Assembly (NCBI GenBank): GCA_035771175.1 | Contig: CM069596.1 | Span: 14,031,001-14,095,000 of the forward strand | From: Paratinospora sagittata | Taxonomy: Eukaryota; Streptophyta; Magnoliopsida; Ranunculales; Menispermaceae | Reading direction: 5' to 3' | Length of the DNA stretch: 64,000 bases | Shown: piece by piece, positions 10,767-21,911 of the stretch | How the letters are laid out: every line of letters starts with the position of its first letter | Numbering within the stretch: the stretch's first letter is position 1 | The notes under the pieces: model-generated | Seen by the model: only the letters and a program-made list of their open reading frames with translations | What the model was told of the DNA's origin: nothing | The model's database searches: none | Position numbers and translations under genes: made by a program

Positions 10767-13637
10767 TGTGACGCCCCGAAAATTATTTCATCTAGCCCAT
10801 AACCCAATTGCATTTTGCCCAAACTCTATGTGTTTGCCTTGATATGTTTGGTGTTTGTTTGATGGTCGTTTAATGTTTGTATATTTGATGCTTGATAATG
10901 TATATAAATATGTGTATTATAAATTGTATATGGGTCATGTTAAATTAAAGTATAATGCATGTGTTATTATTTATACATGGACCCATTAAACAATGAATTG
11001 ATATGGGTTAGGATTGATTGAATAAAAGGATAAATTAGAATGAAAATTTGGTGTATTAGATGGATTGAACATTTAAAATACATGCAAGCATGAGATTAGT
11101 TAAAGTACATGTGGTTGGTATGGGTAGTATGAGACCAACACATGTCAAGTTGGTACATGAGAATGGACAAGTTTCCCATGCCCCATTTCTCTTCTCCAAC
11201 ACATGTCAAGTTGGTGCATGAGACCAACACATGTCAAGTTGGTGCATGAGAATGGACAAGTGTCCCATGCCCCATTTCTCTTCTCCAATACATGTCAAGT
11301 TGGTGCATGAGAGTGCACAAGTGTCCCATGCCCACTTCTCTTCTCCAAGGAAGTCCTAGAGAGTGAGATGAGTGGAGGGAAAGGAAAAAAGAAGAGAAAG
11401 GAAAGAAGAAGAGAAAGAAAGAGGAAGTTGCTTTGAGGGAAGTCTCAACAACATTTTCATCAAAGAGCTGGATCTTAGTGATATATGATCAGATTGAGCT
11501 CAAACTTTGTCAGCCAGTTCATATCTTATGGTTATTCATTCTAGTCGGTGGAGATCTCGATTGGAGTTTTCTTCTAAGAGATATAACCTCCCAAACAGAG
11601 CTGGTCGGAAAGTCTAAATTTCTGGCGCAGTTTAGATCAAACTGATAGGTCTCCTAAACCTACCGTTGGATGGATATGATATTTCATAAGATGGTTCAAA
11701 AATAATATTTCTGCATTAGAACGGTTGAGATGTTGACGGGTCAAGTATTTTGTGTGATATAGTCATATGAGTTCAAGTATTTGCTGCAGGAAAGGAGAAA
11801 TTGTATGATTAGAGACTTGTTCCTCAAAAAGCCTATCTCTTCGGTCCACCGTTGGATTGGGCTGATATTTGGCAAGAAGGTTTTCTTCTTAACATACTTC
11901 AATCTGGACGGTTGATTTTGTGATTAAATATTTCTGTTGGCAGCTTGATACATCTGAACAAAATATTAAATGGAAAATTGGTAGGGTTGTTTGTATTAGA
12001 CCTAAATTTAGAATATGAACTTAGACCTTTCCAAATAGCTTGCATGTCAACTATGTTGACCCAGTTTCCATTGTTGATGAACCCATGATGCAAGATCAAT
12101 GATATACATGGTTGAACATGGTGACCTAGGGTAAATCGGCAATATGACCTAAGTATGGAAAATTTCATATTTTAGGGCTTTTGATGCTTTTGACCTAGAA
12201 TCATTGAATTAATGCAATTTATGTCTAATTAAGCATGATTAGGGTTGATTATGCTACTGATTTGGTGGTTGTGACCATATCATGGGTTAGGCCTACTTAT
12301 GATCGAATGACCCAATTTGGACATGTTTATGCCTAAGGAATTGAAAATCATTATTTTTGATTAATTGAATGGTTTATGAATGAGAACTATGCATTAGAGG
12401 CCTAAGTCATGTGATTTGAGTAGAATGATGGGATTAGATGAGATTTAGGCCTATTGTCTATATGTGGGCTGATTTAAGGTTGATGTGTAATGTCTATGTG
12501 ATTGAGCATAGGAATTGATGTATGGTTGGATATTGATGAATGTTTCAGGACCTTGATTGGTTGATTCGGTTTGGTGTCCGTGTGTGGTTAGATACTCTTG
12601 CGAGGCTTGGTTGTGAGTAGACTTCATTTATGATTATATCTTTAATGTCATCATATCACTTATATATATTGTATGTTGAAAGCATGAATGTGTTCTAATG
12701 TTTTGAATGATGCATTAATTTTAGAAAACTTTATGATTTTGGTTGGGCCCATCTGTCTGGCTAATAGGGAGACTTAACCTTGTCATAGGAGGATTTTAAA
12801 AAGGAAATATTTGGGGATGAGAATGGTACGGTGAAATAGATGTGCACTAGTAACCCCAAATCAACATGATTGGGCATGAAAACGGTATGGTGAAATAGAC
12901 GTGCACTAGTAACCCCAATGTATGTGGAATGTGGATCCAAATTGATAGGCTTTTACTTGCATCGAACTTATTATAAATGCTTGATATCTATATGTTATGA
13001 GCTTATAATCATGCTACACATTGACATGCATACATGATATTTATTGATGAGTATCGATAGCATATTTGAATTCTATTCACTGGCCACCGTTGGCTCACCC
13101 TCATTTTCCTCTTTCAGGTCATTCTGTCCTGAATAAGGGCAAAGGAGTAGTCATATCTTGAGGGCCTTGCCGACGAGAGAATCCGAGGCCTCGATGTGAG
13201 TTGAGAGGCATTTTGATTGAACTGTGTTTTAAATTATGATGTATTATATTTTGGACTATGTAATTATAATACTTACCGCATTGTAGTATGTGTGAGTTGG
13301 GACTTGTTAGATAGACCATGTGGGTATATGACGGTTGTTTTTTTGTATCCATAGTTTTGGACTTTATGTGTATGTCCATCTTGATGGACTGTAGGGATTA
13401 TGGTTTTATTTATGGTTCATTTTTATGGATTATCTCTTGTCTTGGATGATTAATACAGTTGGTAGTTTTGTTTAGTACATTTTTATATTATGTCTTTGTT
13501 TGGGATAAGGCTCGTAGGGTCTCAACCACCTCACGAGGGTTGAGGAGTGGTTGGAGATGCCTACGCGGGGCGTCCCGCCCCTGCATTACGCACGCCATTC
13601 CTTGCGAGGTTGGTGGCTGGGGTGTGGGGCCGCCACA
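10767..13637 (+). mobile_element. Long Ty3/gypsy LTR (about 2.9 kb)
   Basis: It starts TGTGACGCCCCG and ends GGGCCGCCACA, two bases before a primer site. It is inserted in the Sirevirus-type LTR just after GTCAGGATGCTGATTC. It carries a minisatellite (11131-11350), the block TTCACTGGCCACCGTTGGCTCACC (13075-13098) followed by CTTTCAG, and a GC-rich 3' end with a GGGGCG-TCC-CGCCCC hairpin at 13567-13581. A 3' partner LTR is not present; only a gag stub follows, so most of the element has been lost. Confidence 0.82.
11131..11350. repeat. Minisatellite in LTR, about 60-90 bp units
   Basis: The motif CCAACACATGTCAAGTTGGT occurs four times (11134, 11195, 11224, 11285, with small changes). Three copies are followed by GCATGAGAATGGACAAGTG and CCCATGCCCCATTTCTCTTC, giving near-identical units of about 60-90 bases. 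The motif is itself an inverted repeat (CCAAC...GTTGG). The units look recently duplicated. Confidence 0.9.
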
Positions 13638-13639
13638 GT

Positions 13640-13651
13640 TGGTATCAGAGA
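13640..13651 (+). other. Primer-binding site (tRNA-iMet)
   Basis: TGGTATCAGAGA lies two bases after the LTR end CCGCCACA and matches the initiator tRNA-Met 3' end at 11 of 12 positions. It shows that the preceding unit is a 5' LTR. Confidence 0.9.
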
Positions 13652-13872
13652 TCCAGGTTTACTAGGTTTGGTTTATGTATTGGACTTAGATGACTTTGAC
13701 CTAGGAATTGGGTGAGAGCTTTAGGTGGTTAAAAAGCTTAAAAGAACTAACTTAAAAGCCTTACTATCATATTCTCTGTGTGTATTATATGATATGGCTA
13801 GTTATGAGGCTTTGTTAATGTTTTAAATTCTTTAATGTGTGATGGTTGCTCGTATTTTTATTTCTCAGTGTC

Positions 13873-14139
13873 ATGAGGAGGAGCTGGAGATTGAGACAGC
13901 CACACACAGGGCCATCCGATGATGATCGGATGGGGAGGATGGAAGAGATCATTCAGGCACAGGGCCGCTTGATGGCAGCCCAGACTGCACAGATACAAGC
14001 GTTGGTGCAGCAGGTTAAGGCTGTTGCTCGACAATGGCCTCAGACAATATCTCAGGAGGAGGGCACTAGTGGGGCCGAGGTGGTCGGGGCTAGTGAAGCT
14101 GCTGGGGCAACAAGACCTCAGATGGCTGTAGCTCACTGA
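13873..14139 (+). pseudogene. gag: gag N-terminal stub (88 aa)
   Basis: This short frame starts MRRSWRLRQPH and includes a Gln/Ala-rich segment (QAQGRLMAAQTAQIQALVQQ) likely to form a coiled coil, as at the start of many chromovirus gag proteins. It ends at a TGA at 14137, before any capsid domain, and within 30 bases the sequence returns to the Sirevirus-type LTR (AAGGACGCTGACAG). The element is therefore an LTR-PBS-gag stub whose capsid, pol and 3' LTR are gone. Start chosen at the ATG followed by the basic region; an upstream in-frame ATG at 13846 is possible. No catalytic motif is present, so assignment rests on position and composition. Confidence 0.6.
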
Positions 14140-15164
14140 CTATTTTTCGAGTTTTTAATGATTTAAATCTTAAGGACGCTGACAGTTATAAGTTGGAAAA
14201 TTTTCAGGATACTACTTGAACAGGAACACCCTCATTTAAGAGCTAACTTAGTAACTCTCAGGACCCTGATCATTCTTCAGTGTGCTTATCGTTTTACGAA
14301 TTCAAACGTTAAAAACATCAGGACGCTCATAACCTTCGTAGTGCCGTTATGCTTTACTTATTTTAAAACGTGTCAAGACGCTAACTTCTAAATAGCGCCC
14401 TTATAGCTTTTATCGTCTTTAATAGTTAATTAAGTGAGGACGCTTACATTCTTTGTAGCGCCCTCACTTCTCAGTTCAGCAGGACACTTATGATCCATCA
14501 GCGCCCCTAAAGGAACAAAACAAAAAAGTTGACATTATGCGTCAGAACGCTGATTGACCAATCAGGACGCTAATCCAACACTATCACAAAGTTGACACCC
14601 GCACTTTTTAGAAGAAACTTTTCAGAATTGAGCAAAACTTTTCAGGACTTTTTGAATCTTTTCAAAATATTCTAGTACTTTATCAAAACATTTTATTCTC
14701 ATCAATGATTAGAAGATTCAGGTGTTGTTGTCATAGTTGCACATACTGAATCAAATCCTTTTTGGGAAAGAATGTGTTCGTTGTTTTTGAAATAACTTTG
14801 TGCGCCAAAATTGCCAAGTCGATTGCACCATTGTTGTTTCTATATATATGCTGCCTTGGAGCAAATAAAAAACATTGATCTATCAAAATACAAAAACTGA
14901 ACAACCATTCAAAACGTATAACAATTTTTACTTGTGCAAAAACTTTTGGAAGTTAGTCTTCTAATCACTGCTTTAAACTCACAATCCTTTTAAAATACAT
15001 TAAGTCTTCTGGATTAGTTGATCTTCATTTATATCTTTTCAAAAATCCATTGAAGATGACGAAAGCTTTTTGAACTAGTTTTCAGCTGAACTTCATCATA
15101 CATATTTTGCTGAATCTGTGGTAATAGAAGGTTCAATCCAAAGCTTTGTAAGTATCACTTTCTA
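14140..15164 (+). mobile_element. Sirevirus-type LTR fragment, right part
   Basis: It resumes the LTR broken at 10766. From 14171 the motifs AAGGACGCTGACAGTTATAAG, GCGCCCTC and AGGACGCTTA follow in the same order as 35938-36260 of the complete solo LTR. Later sequence (TTTTGGAAGTTAGTC, GTTTTCAGC) also parallels 36620-36780. The LTR 3' end (TTCACCCCC, CCAACA) is absent: at about 15164 it passes directly into chromovirus RT, so the right flank is a deletion. Confidence 0.75.
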
Positions 15165-18033
15165 GATGATTTACCAGGTTTACCATTTACAAGGGAAATT
15201 GATTTTATTATTAAACTGATTTTGGTACAAAACCTATTTTTATTCCACCCTATTGAATGGCACCAAAAGAGTTACAAGAACTCAAAGTACAATTAGATGA
15301 ATTGATGACTAAAGGGTTTATTACCCCGAGTATGTCACCCTAGGGTGCACTAGTGTTGTTTGTAAAAAAAAAGGACAAAAGTTTGAGGTTATGTATAGAT
15401 TATCGTCAGTTGAATAGGGTGACAGTCAAAAACAAGTATCCTCTACCACGTATAAACGACTTGTTTGATCAGTTGAATGGTGCTAAATTCTTTTCTAAGA
15501 TTGATTTGTGATCTGGATACCATCAACTGAGAATTCGAGGAGAGGATATACCAAAAACTGCGTTCATAACGAGATATGGTCATTATGAGTTTCTTGTTAT
15601 CCCCTTTGGACTGACTAATGCACCAAAAATGTTGATGGACTTGATGCAAGGAATATTTAAACCATATCTGGACCAGTTTATCATTGTTTTCATAGATGAT
15701 ATTCTCATTTATTCCAAGCCTCAGGAGGAGCATGAGCAACACCTCCGGATTGCATTACAAACACTGAGAGAGCATCAGTCTTATGCTAAATTCAGTAAAT
15801 GTGAGTTTTGGATAAATGAGGTGAGATTTTTGGGTCATGTGGTTAGTGCAGAAGGTATTTCTATTGATTATGTTAAAGTCGAGGCAATTATAAATTGGCC
15901 AAAACCAACCACAGTGACAGAGATTCGCAGTTTTCTGAGTCTGGTTGTTTACTACCGCAAATTTGTGGAGGGTTTTTCCCGGTTGGCTACTCCACTTACG
16001 AGACTGACTCTGAATAATGTAAAATTTGTGTGGACTCAAGCATGTGAGGATGTTTTTATAGAACTGAAGAAAAGGTTGACTACTGCCCCAATTTTAGTAC
16101 TTCCAGAACTTGGAAAAGAATTGGTGATTTACTGTGATGCATCACACTTAGGCTTGGGTTGTGTATTGATGTAGGAGGGTAGAGTGATTCCTTATGCATC
16201 TAGACAATTGAAGGTGCATGAGAAGAACTACCCCATACATGATTTGGAGTTAGTAGCAGTAGTTTTTGCATTGAAGTTGTGGAGGCATTGCCTCTATAGG
16301 GAAAGGTTCACATTATATACAGATCATAAAAGTCTGAAATATTTATTTGATAAAAGATAACTGAATATGAGACAACGTAGATGGTTGGAATTTCTATAGG
16401 ATTATGACTTCACATTGGAATATCATCCTGAAAAAGCCAACATTGTAACTGATGCATTGAGCAAGAAACGCGTTGAGACTGTGTGGTAGCTTGTTAGATG
16501 GCTCATGAGTGGCCACTTTTAGAAAAAGTGACTATGATGAGTGTCCTCTCTATGGCTCCACACGTGGGTATTTGTGCTCAGATGCATATACAGTTTGTAG
16601 ACTCTCACATTCAGAAGATTAAAGATATGTAGCAGCATGATCCTGATCTTAATATGTATGATTCTTAGGCTGATAGAGCAGATATGGTAGATTGGCAGAG
16701 GGGTCTAGATGGTGTTTTGCGTTATCAGAGGAGATTACAGGTACCTGTAAATAGAGAATTGAGGGCAGAGTTACTTCAAAAAGCACACAGATCTCAGTAT
16801 ACCATTCGTCCAGGATCAACTAAAATGTATCATGATATGAAGAAGACAGTATGGTGGCATGGGATGAAGAAAGATATAGCTGAGTATGTACAGAAATGTG
16901 GAGTGTGTCAGCAAGTAAAAGTTGAGCACCAGAGGCCAGGAGGTCAGATGCAACCATTATCTATTCCAAAATGGAAATGGGAGCATATTACTATGGACTT
17001 TATCATGGGGCTGCACATATCTCAGGGTAGATATGACGCCATTTGGGTGATACTTGACTGTTTGACTAACTCTGCGCATTTTCTTCCGATGAACACTAGA
17101 GACTCGATTAATAGATCGAACAAATTATATGTTCGGGAGATTGTAAGATTACATGGGGTACTTGTCTCTATTGTGTCAGATAAAGATTCGCGTTTTACAT
17201 TGAGGTTTTGGGAAGCCATGCAGACCTGATTTGGTACTCATCTCTGTCTCAGTACAACATTTCATCCTCAGACTAGTGGCCAGACTGAGAGGGTGATACA
17301 GATGCTAGAAGATATGCTCAGATCATGTATATTAAAGTTTGGTGGGACTTGGAGTGAATGTTTGCCACAGTGTGAATTTGTGTATAATAACAGCTATCAG
17401 GCCAGTATTGGTATGGCACCGTATGAGGCGTTGTACGGTATAACATGTAGATCTCCGACTTGCTGGTATGAAGTGGAAAAATCACAGTTATTGGGGTCGA
17501 AAGTTGTTGATCACGCAGAGCAGATTAAGCAAATTAGACAGAAATTGAAAGCTGCCCAAGTTCAACAAAAGAGTTATTTTGATAACCGACACAAACCTTT
17601 ACCGTTTGCAGTGGGTGACCTAGTATTGCTCAAGGTATCACCACAGAAAGGTCAAATGCGGTTTAGGGTAAAAGGTAAATTAGCTCATCAGTTTATTGGA
17701 CCGTTTAAGGTCTTGGAAAGGACTGGTCTGCTAGCGTACAAACTTGCTCAACCTCCTCAGTTGGTTGGTGTTCATAACGTATTTCATGTTTCTATGTTGA
17801 GAAAATATCATACATACCCGACATGTATTTTAGATGTAACACAGTAACAAGTTGGGGAGGATGCTACTTATGAAGAAAAACCCATTCAGATCCTTGACAG
17901 GAAAGTTCAGAAGTTAAGGAATAAAGAAATCTCGTTGCTCAGAGTCAAATGAAAATTTCATGATAATGAGGAGCAGACCTGGGAAAGAGAGAACCTGATG
18001 AGGGAGATATTTCTAGACCTTTTTACCACTTGA
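15165..18033 (+). pseudogene. pol: Chromovirus pol: RT, RNase H, integrase, chromodomain
   Basis: This is the polyprotein that copies the RNA genome and inserts the cDNA. Coding starts abruptly at DDLPGLP just before RT. From ATG 15257 one frame carries RT through [20 protein letters not shown] and FGLTNAP to the catalytic FIDDILIYS (Asp codons 15695-15700), then RNase H (YCDAS, HDLEL, TDHKSL). After frame breaks, integrase occupies 16684-17847. Its zinc module has IRPG where IHPG is usual, losing a zinc ligand. Catalytic Asp 16996, Asp 17179 and Glu 17287 are all present with D-35-E spacing. A chromodomain (KVQKLRNKEISLLRVK, then WERENLMREIF) ends at 18031. In-frame stops include TAG in the SP-W-G motif, TGA in DL-R-SG, TAG at 16172 and TGA at 17227. 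Protease is missing. Whether it belongs with the gag at 9186 is unsure. Confidence 0.93.
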
Positions 18034-18076
18034 GGTATAGTTATCTTTATCTTTTAAATTTCGAGGACGAAATTCC

Positions 18077-18345
18077 TTAAGTTGGGGAGATTGTAACACA
18101 TCATTTGATGTGTGTATTATTCACCTAGAAATGACAACAATTTTCTTGAATTATCATAAATTATCAGTTTAATCAAAGTGGAAATCAAGAAAATAAAAAA
18201 TCACAAGGTTTAAGTGTTCTGTGTTCTAAAGGAACGAGCTCCTCTAGAGAGGAATGCGCTCTTCTTAAAGAACAACAAGAGGTGTTCTGTAGAGAACATA
18301 GGAACGCGCTCCTCTTAAGAGGAAGGCGTTCCTTAGATTGTTAAT
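18077..18345 (+). mobile_element. Polypurine tract and start of chromovirus 3' LTR
   Basis: TTAAGTTGGGGAGAT (18077-18091), preceded by TTTCGAGGACGAAATTCC, is the characteristic chromovirus polypurine tract. The LTR starts at 18092 as TGTAACACATCATTTG. It differs from the 7050 LTR, arguing that pol at 15165 and the gag at 9186 come from different insertions. Palindromes (GGAACGCGCTCCT at 18301) begin about 140 bases in. Homology ends near 18345, where Sirevirus-type sequence takes over. Confidence 0.75.
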
Positions 18346-18748
18346 ACAATAGTCTCATCAAAACCGAGAGTCACTCTCTCACTCTCTTCACTGCCATTCT
18401 CCTCGCACAATCGTTCATCCAAACTGCGAATTCCTTCGTTGTGATTGTTCCAAACACTTTCCCAATCATCACAATCATCAAATCCATCATTTTTATTGCC
18501 AAAACCAACATCAAATCCACCCATTCTTCACCTAATCCATTTTTTTTTTCAAAACTTTTCTTCAATTTTCGTTTTCTCTTTTCTCCTACGATTTCTCACG
18601 GAAATACAAGTTTTATAGCTTGTTTTTCTCGTTTCCACATTTTCCTCACCTCACCACTTTCATTTCTAGCCATTTCGTCCCCATTTTATCCATTTTTTCA
18701 CCCAAAACCCTTGTGTTATCTTTGGTTGCACACAAAGTGTTTGACAAA
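18346..18748 (+). other. Non-coding lead into the env-like ORF
   Basis: Pyrimidine-rich plus strand (CACTCTCTCACTCTC) followed by T-rich sequence. Overlapping small ORFs here are frame shadows. In Sireviruses a non-coding stretch separates RNase H from the env-like ORF, which fits, but no pol of this element is present to its left. Confidence 0.5.
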
Positions 18749-20662
18749 ATGCCTCCAAAGAAAACCACCGCATCTAAACATCGATTGGAGATCGGTGAAT
18801 CCTCCACACCCACACCCAAGCCTACACGAAGACGTGTAGAGGTTGGGGAGTCCCCCACACCCACTCCACTTTGCACGAGGCAACTTCGTGCCTCACGACC
18901 ACCTCGCGAGCCTTCCCCATCACCATCACCTTCATCATCCTCGTCATCCTCATCGGATGATGACACTACCCTTTCTGCTCATGCGGCTTCACCCACCTCT
19001 CGAGTTCCATTTCTTGAGGTTGTTGTTATGCCTTACGACACTCGACGTCTCGCTCCTTGTGTCAGAGTTGATTTCAACGACTTTACAAGGATACATATGC
19101 CTTTGTTCATTTACTTCACCGAGATGAGATGAGAGCGGTTCCTTTCTCACGATGACACTATTTATACTGAGTTAGTATGAGTTTTTTACTCTAGACTTAC
19201 TCACATTCCTGGTGATGATCGCCTTCATTATCGCTCAAGGATTCTGGGTATCGACATTGATATATTTCCATCAATCCTAGATGAGACATTAAGTTTTCTT
19301 CTGATGATCCCACATTTTCTCACTCTGGGGAGGACGACGAGATTGTCTTTCCTAACTATGATTGGATCACAGCGCTGAGGACCATGTTTGGAGTGGAGCT
19401 AGGACATGGGGTGTTGACGGTGTCCAACACCATTTTTGGGTTGCTGCTCAAGATCTTTCATAATATTATTTCGAGGGTCATCATTCCTTGGTTGAGGTCG
19501 CGCGCGAAGGTAAATCCTTTCGATGTTTTTATTCTTTGGTGCATGCATAGTCACACCAGTATCCGCATGTCCCATGTTATCATCAATCACATCACCGAGA
19601 CACGACACTACACTAGGGCACTACCCTATGGCGCATTAGTGACTTTGCTTGCTAAGCATGCTGGAGTTGACTTGACGGGCTTCAGGGTTTTGACGGAGCT
19701 AAATAAGAAAAAATTTATTGAAGAGAATACTATCTGATCACTCGAATACCAGTGGGTAAGACACATCCTGGATTGGGTGCATATCAGTAGGCACTGTCAG
19801 GGAGAGGGCACTAGGTTCATATCATTTGACCCTCAAACTGAGCAGCTAGAATCGGATATTGAGGAAGCCGGGAGTGCACCGCCAGTGTTTCGTCCGCGTG
19901 GACGAGGAGCAACACCAGCTTAGGCACAGACCGAGGCACCTTCTGGACGTGGCCATGGTCGAGCGAGATTCTCAGATCCCAGTGCTTCATCATCAGGCAC
20001 CACGACACCAGCTACCACACCAGGCCCTTCCATATCTGATTCAATTCTTCATATGCTGATGGAGGTCACAGACCAGCAACGGACATTGCTCACTTCTTTC
20101 TCCGCCATGGAAAAGAAGTATGAGGGTCTGGTATCAGACGTACGAGCTCATGGAGTTATGCTCCAGATTATACTTTATCAATTACCCTTTGAGAAGCCTC
20201 ATGAGTTTAGCTTTAGTTAGGAGGATATTTTTGGTAATACAGCGCGACCTGCATCTTCATCGAGCTTTCAGGAGCCAGCTTCACCTATCCATCCAATTCC
20301 GCTTCAGATCCCTCCTTTAGTTCTCCTCTAGTTCTCCTCTAGTATCCCCTTCCTTAACACTGATCCCTTTATCGGCAACACCTCTGAGGATTCTTTTTCC
20401 TAGGCTACATCCTTATCTTGCTATGGCAGACTTCTCTTTGGATTTGATGCTCTCACTTCCACGTAATTCTCCACCATCTCCAGGTCGTGATTTGGTTATC
20501 CAATCTGGCTCCACCTCTGCTACCTCATCTGCTGCTATCGCTGTTATATCTGATGCAGATGCTGGTACCACCCCCACAGAGGACGATGCCCTGACCTCAC
20601 CAGCTGATGACATAATCGTCGGGCTTGGATCTCTTGATCGTAGATCGTCACCTCTGTTTTAG
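18749..20662 (+). pseudogene. Sirevirus env-like / plant transposon-protein-like ORF
   Basis: The frame starts MPPKKTTASKHRLEIGE, followed by a Pro/Ser/Thr-rich linker with Arg clusters (residues about 10-70) and an Ala/Ser/Asp-rich stretch. The folded part follows: VRVDFNDFTRIHMPLF, then after a TGA at 19130 and further stops, the long segment at 19384-19737 containing KVNPFDVFILWCMHSH, MSHVIINHI and ALPYGALVTLLAKHAGVDL. I recognise this layout as the domain often labelled putative plant transposon protein, found in the third ORF of Sirevirus-type copia elements. The C-terminal third is low-complexity (RPRGRG, GRGHGRARF, SASSSGTTT) and ends at 20662. About five stops and at least one frameshift (near 19285) inactivate it. 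Function in the element is unknown; no clear signal peptide or membrane segment is visible. Confidence 0.75.
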
Positions 20663-20685
20663 GCACACCCTCTTTTTGATGTTTC

Positions 20686-20776
20686 AAAAGGGGGAGAGAT
20701 TAGTATATGGTTGGTTTGATTGACTAGATAATTTTTGTGCACATACTCAGGGGGAGAGTTTATACACTCAGGGGAG
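20686..20776 (+). promoter_or_regulatory. Three PPT-like purine motifs
   Basis: AAAAGGGGGAGAGAT (20686-20700), AGGGGGAGAG (20749-20758) and AGGGGAG (20770-20776) follow the end of the env-like ORF. Repeated polypurine-tract-like motifs upstream of the 3' LTR are a described trait of Sireviruses. The true tract adjoining the LTR is at 21151. Confidence 0.65.
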
Positions 20777-21150
20777 TGTTTGGAGTTTGGATATACGTAT
20801 TTTGGAGATGTTTCTGTATATTCTCTTTTTGGTTCACACTTGTATTTGTTTGTACTCTTGTTTATTTATTTTTATTTTTGATGTACTCATCTATGATGAT
20901 CACATGTATATGTTTGACTCGACTACATTGATACACATGTATATTTTGTTACTAGTGTTCACATCTTTCTGAGTTTGCTTATATTGGTATCTAATTGATT
21001 ATTGTTCACATGTTATTGAATGCAAAAAAAGTTTAAACTGGTACAATCTTAAATGAAACATGATACAATCATTTATTTCACTCATTCATTCACTCGAGAA
21101 ATCATGCTTATTGCTTCAATCAGGTTAATAGTGAATTTGTTTGAAATCAT
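20777..21150 (+). other. Non-coding region before 3' LTR
   Basis: T-rich sequence between the repeated purine motifs and the polypurine tract. Short overlapping ORFs show only hydrophobic low-complexity translation and are not credible genes. Confidence 0.5.
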
Positions 21151-21911
21151 AAAAAATTGGGAGATTGTTGATGTAACAACTCTCACCCTGTTTTGTTTTG
21201 ATGATTACAAACAACATACTTGTGATCACTAATCTCTTTGACGTAGTTGTTTTACTGCTAACTAACTATATCAGATAGATTCAACTATATTGTCAAAGCA
21301 TGTGGAAGGAATATCATTGCACGAAGATTCAAGAGCTTAATGTTTTTAATTCTTATTTAGAATCTTAGTGTTGTACAGTAGCCATTATATGTTCTAACCA
21401 CAATATGTTTTGCATCTTTTTGAAAAATCATGCATATAGTTTGTCATACTCATGGATATACACTATTATATTATTGATCATGCACGCACACGTATTAGTA
21501 TGATAATTATGCAATCACATAGTTAAAATTGTTTACCATGCAAATATTTATCGGTGATTAACATGCATTCATTTTACCAACTTTGCATGGTTTTATCATT
21601 TTACGTGTAACGTATTGAATGTCTCAATCATATGCTTAGTCGATTGATTTACACGTATTTAACTTTCTTAATTATACTTCAACCTTGTCAAAAATTATTT
21701 TTAAAAGTTAGTCTATCTGTTTGACAAAGTCCTAAACTCATTATGATTGAAAAATCGAGTTTCTATCACTTCACAGTGAAGGAACGCGCTCCTATATATT
21801 TTCTCTAGACTTAGATTTTTTTTATCAGAGTTTAAGGAACGCGCTCCTTATAAAAGGAACGAGCTCCTGTGGTTTTTTTTCCAAGAGCTAGAATTTTCTG
21901 ATCAGGGAAAA
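21151..21911 (+). mobile_element. PPT and first part of Sirevirus 3' LTR
   Basis: AAAAAATTGGGAGAT (21151-21165) is the polypurine tract. The LTR begins TGTTGATGTAACAACTC at 21166 and has TGTTTTGTTTTGATGATTAC about 25 bases in. Palindromes GGAACGCGCTCC (21781), GGAACGCGCTCCTTA (about 21837) and GGAACGAGCTCC (about 21856) follow. A chromovirus is inserted at 21912 after GAAAA; the last bases of this LTR reappear at 29519. Confidence 0.85.

Noticed and set aside
18646..18966. Acidic minus-strand ORF (Asp/Glu/Gly repeats)
   Set aside because: Complement of the Ser/Pro-rich linker of the env-like ORF; the acidic run is the reverse complement of TCATCC-type repeats.
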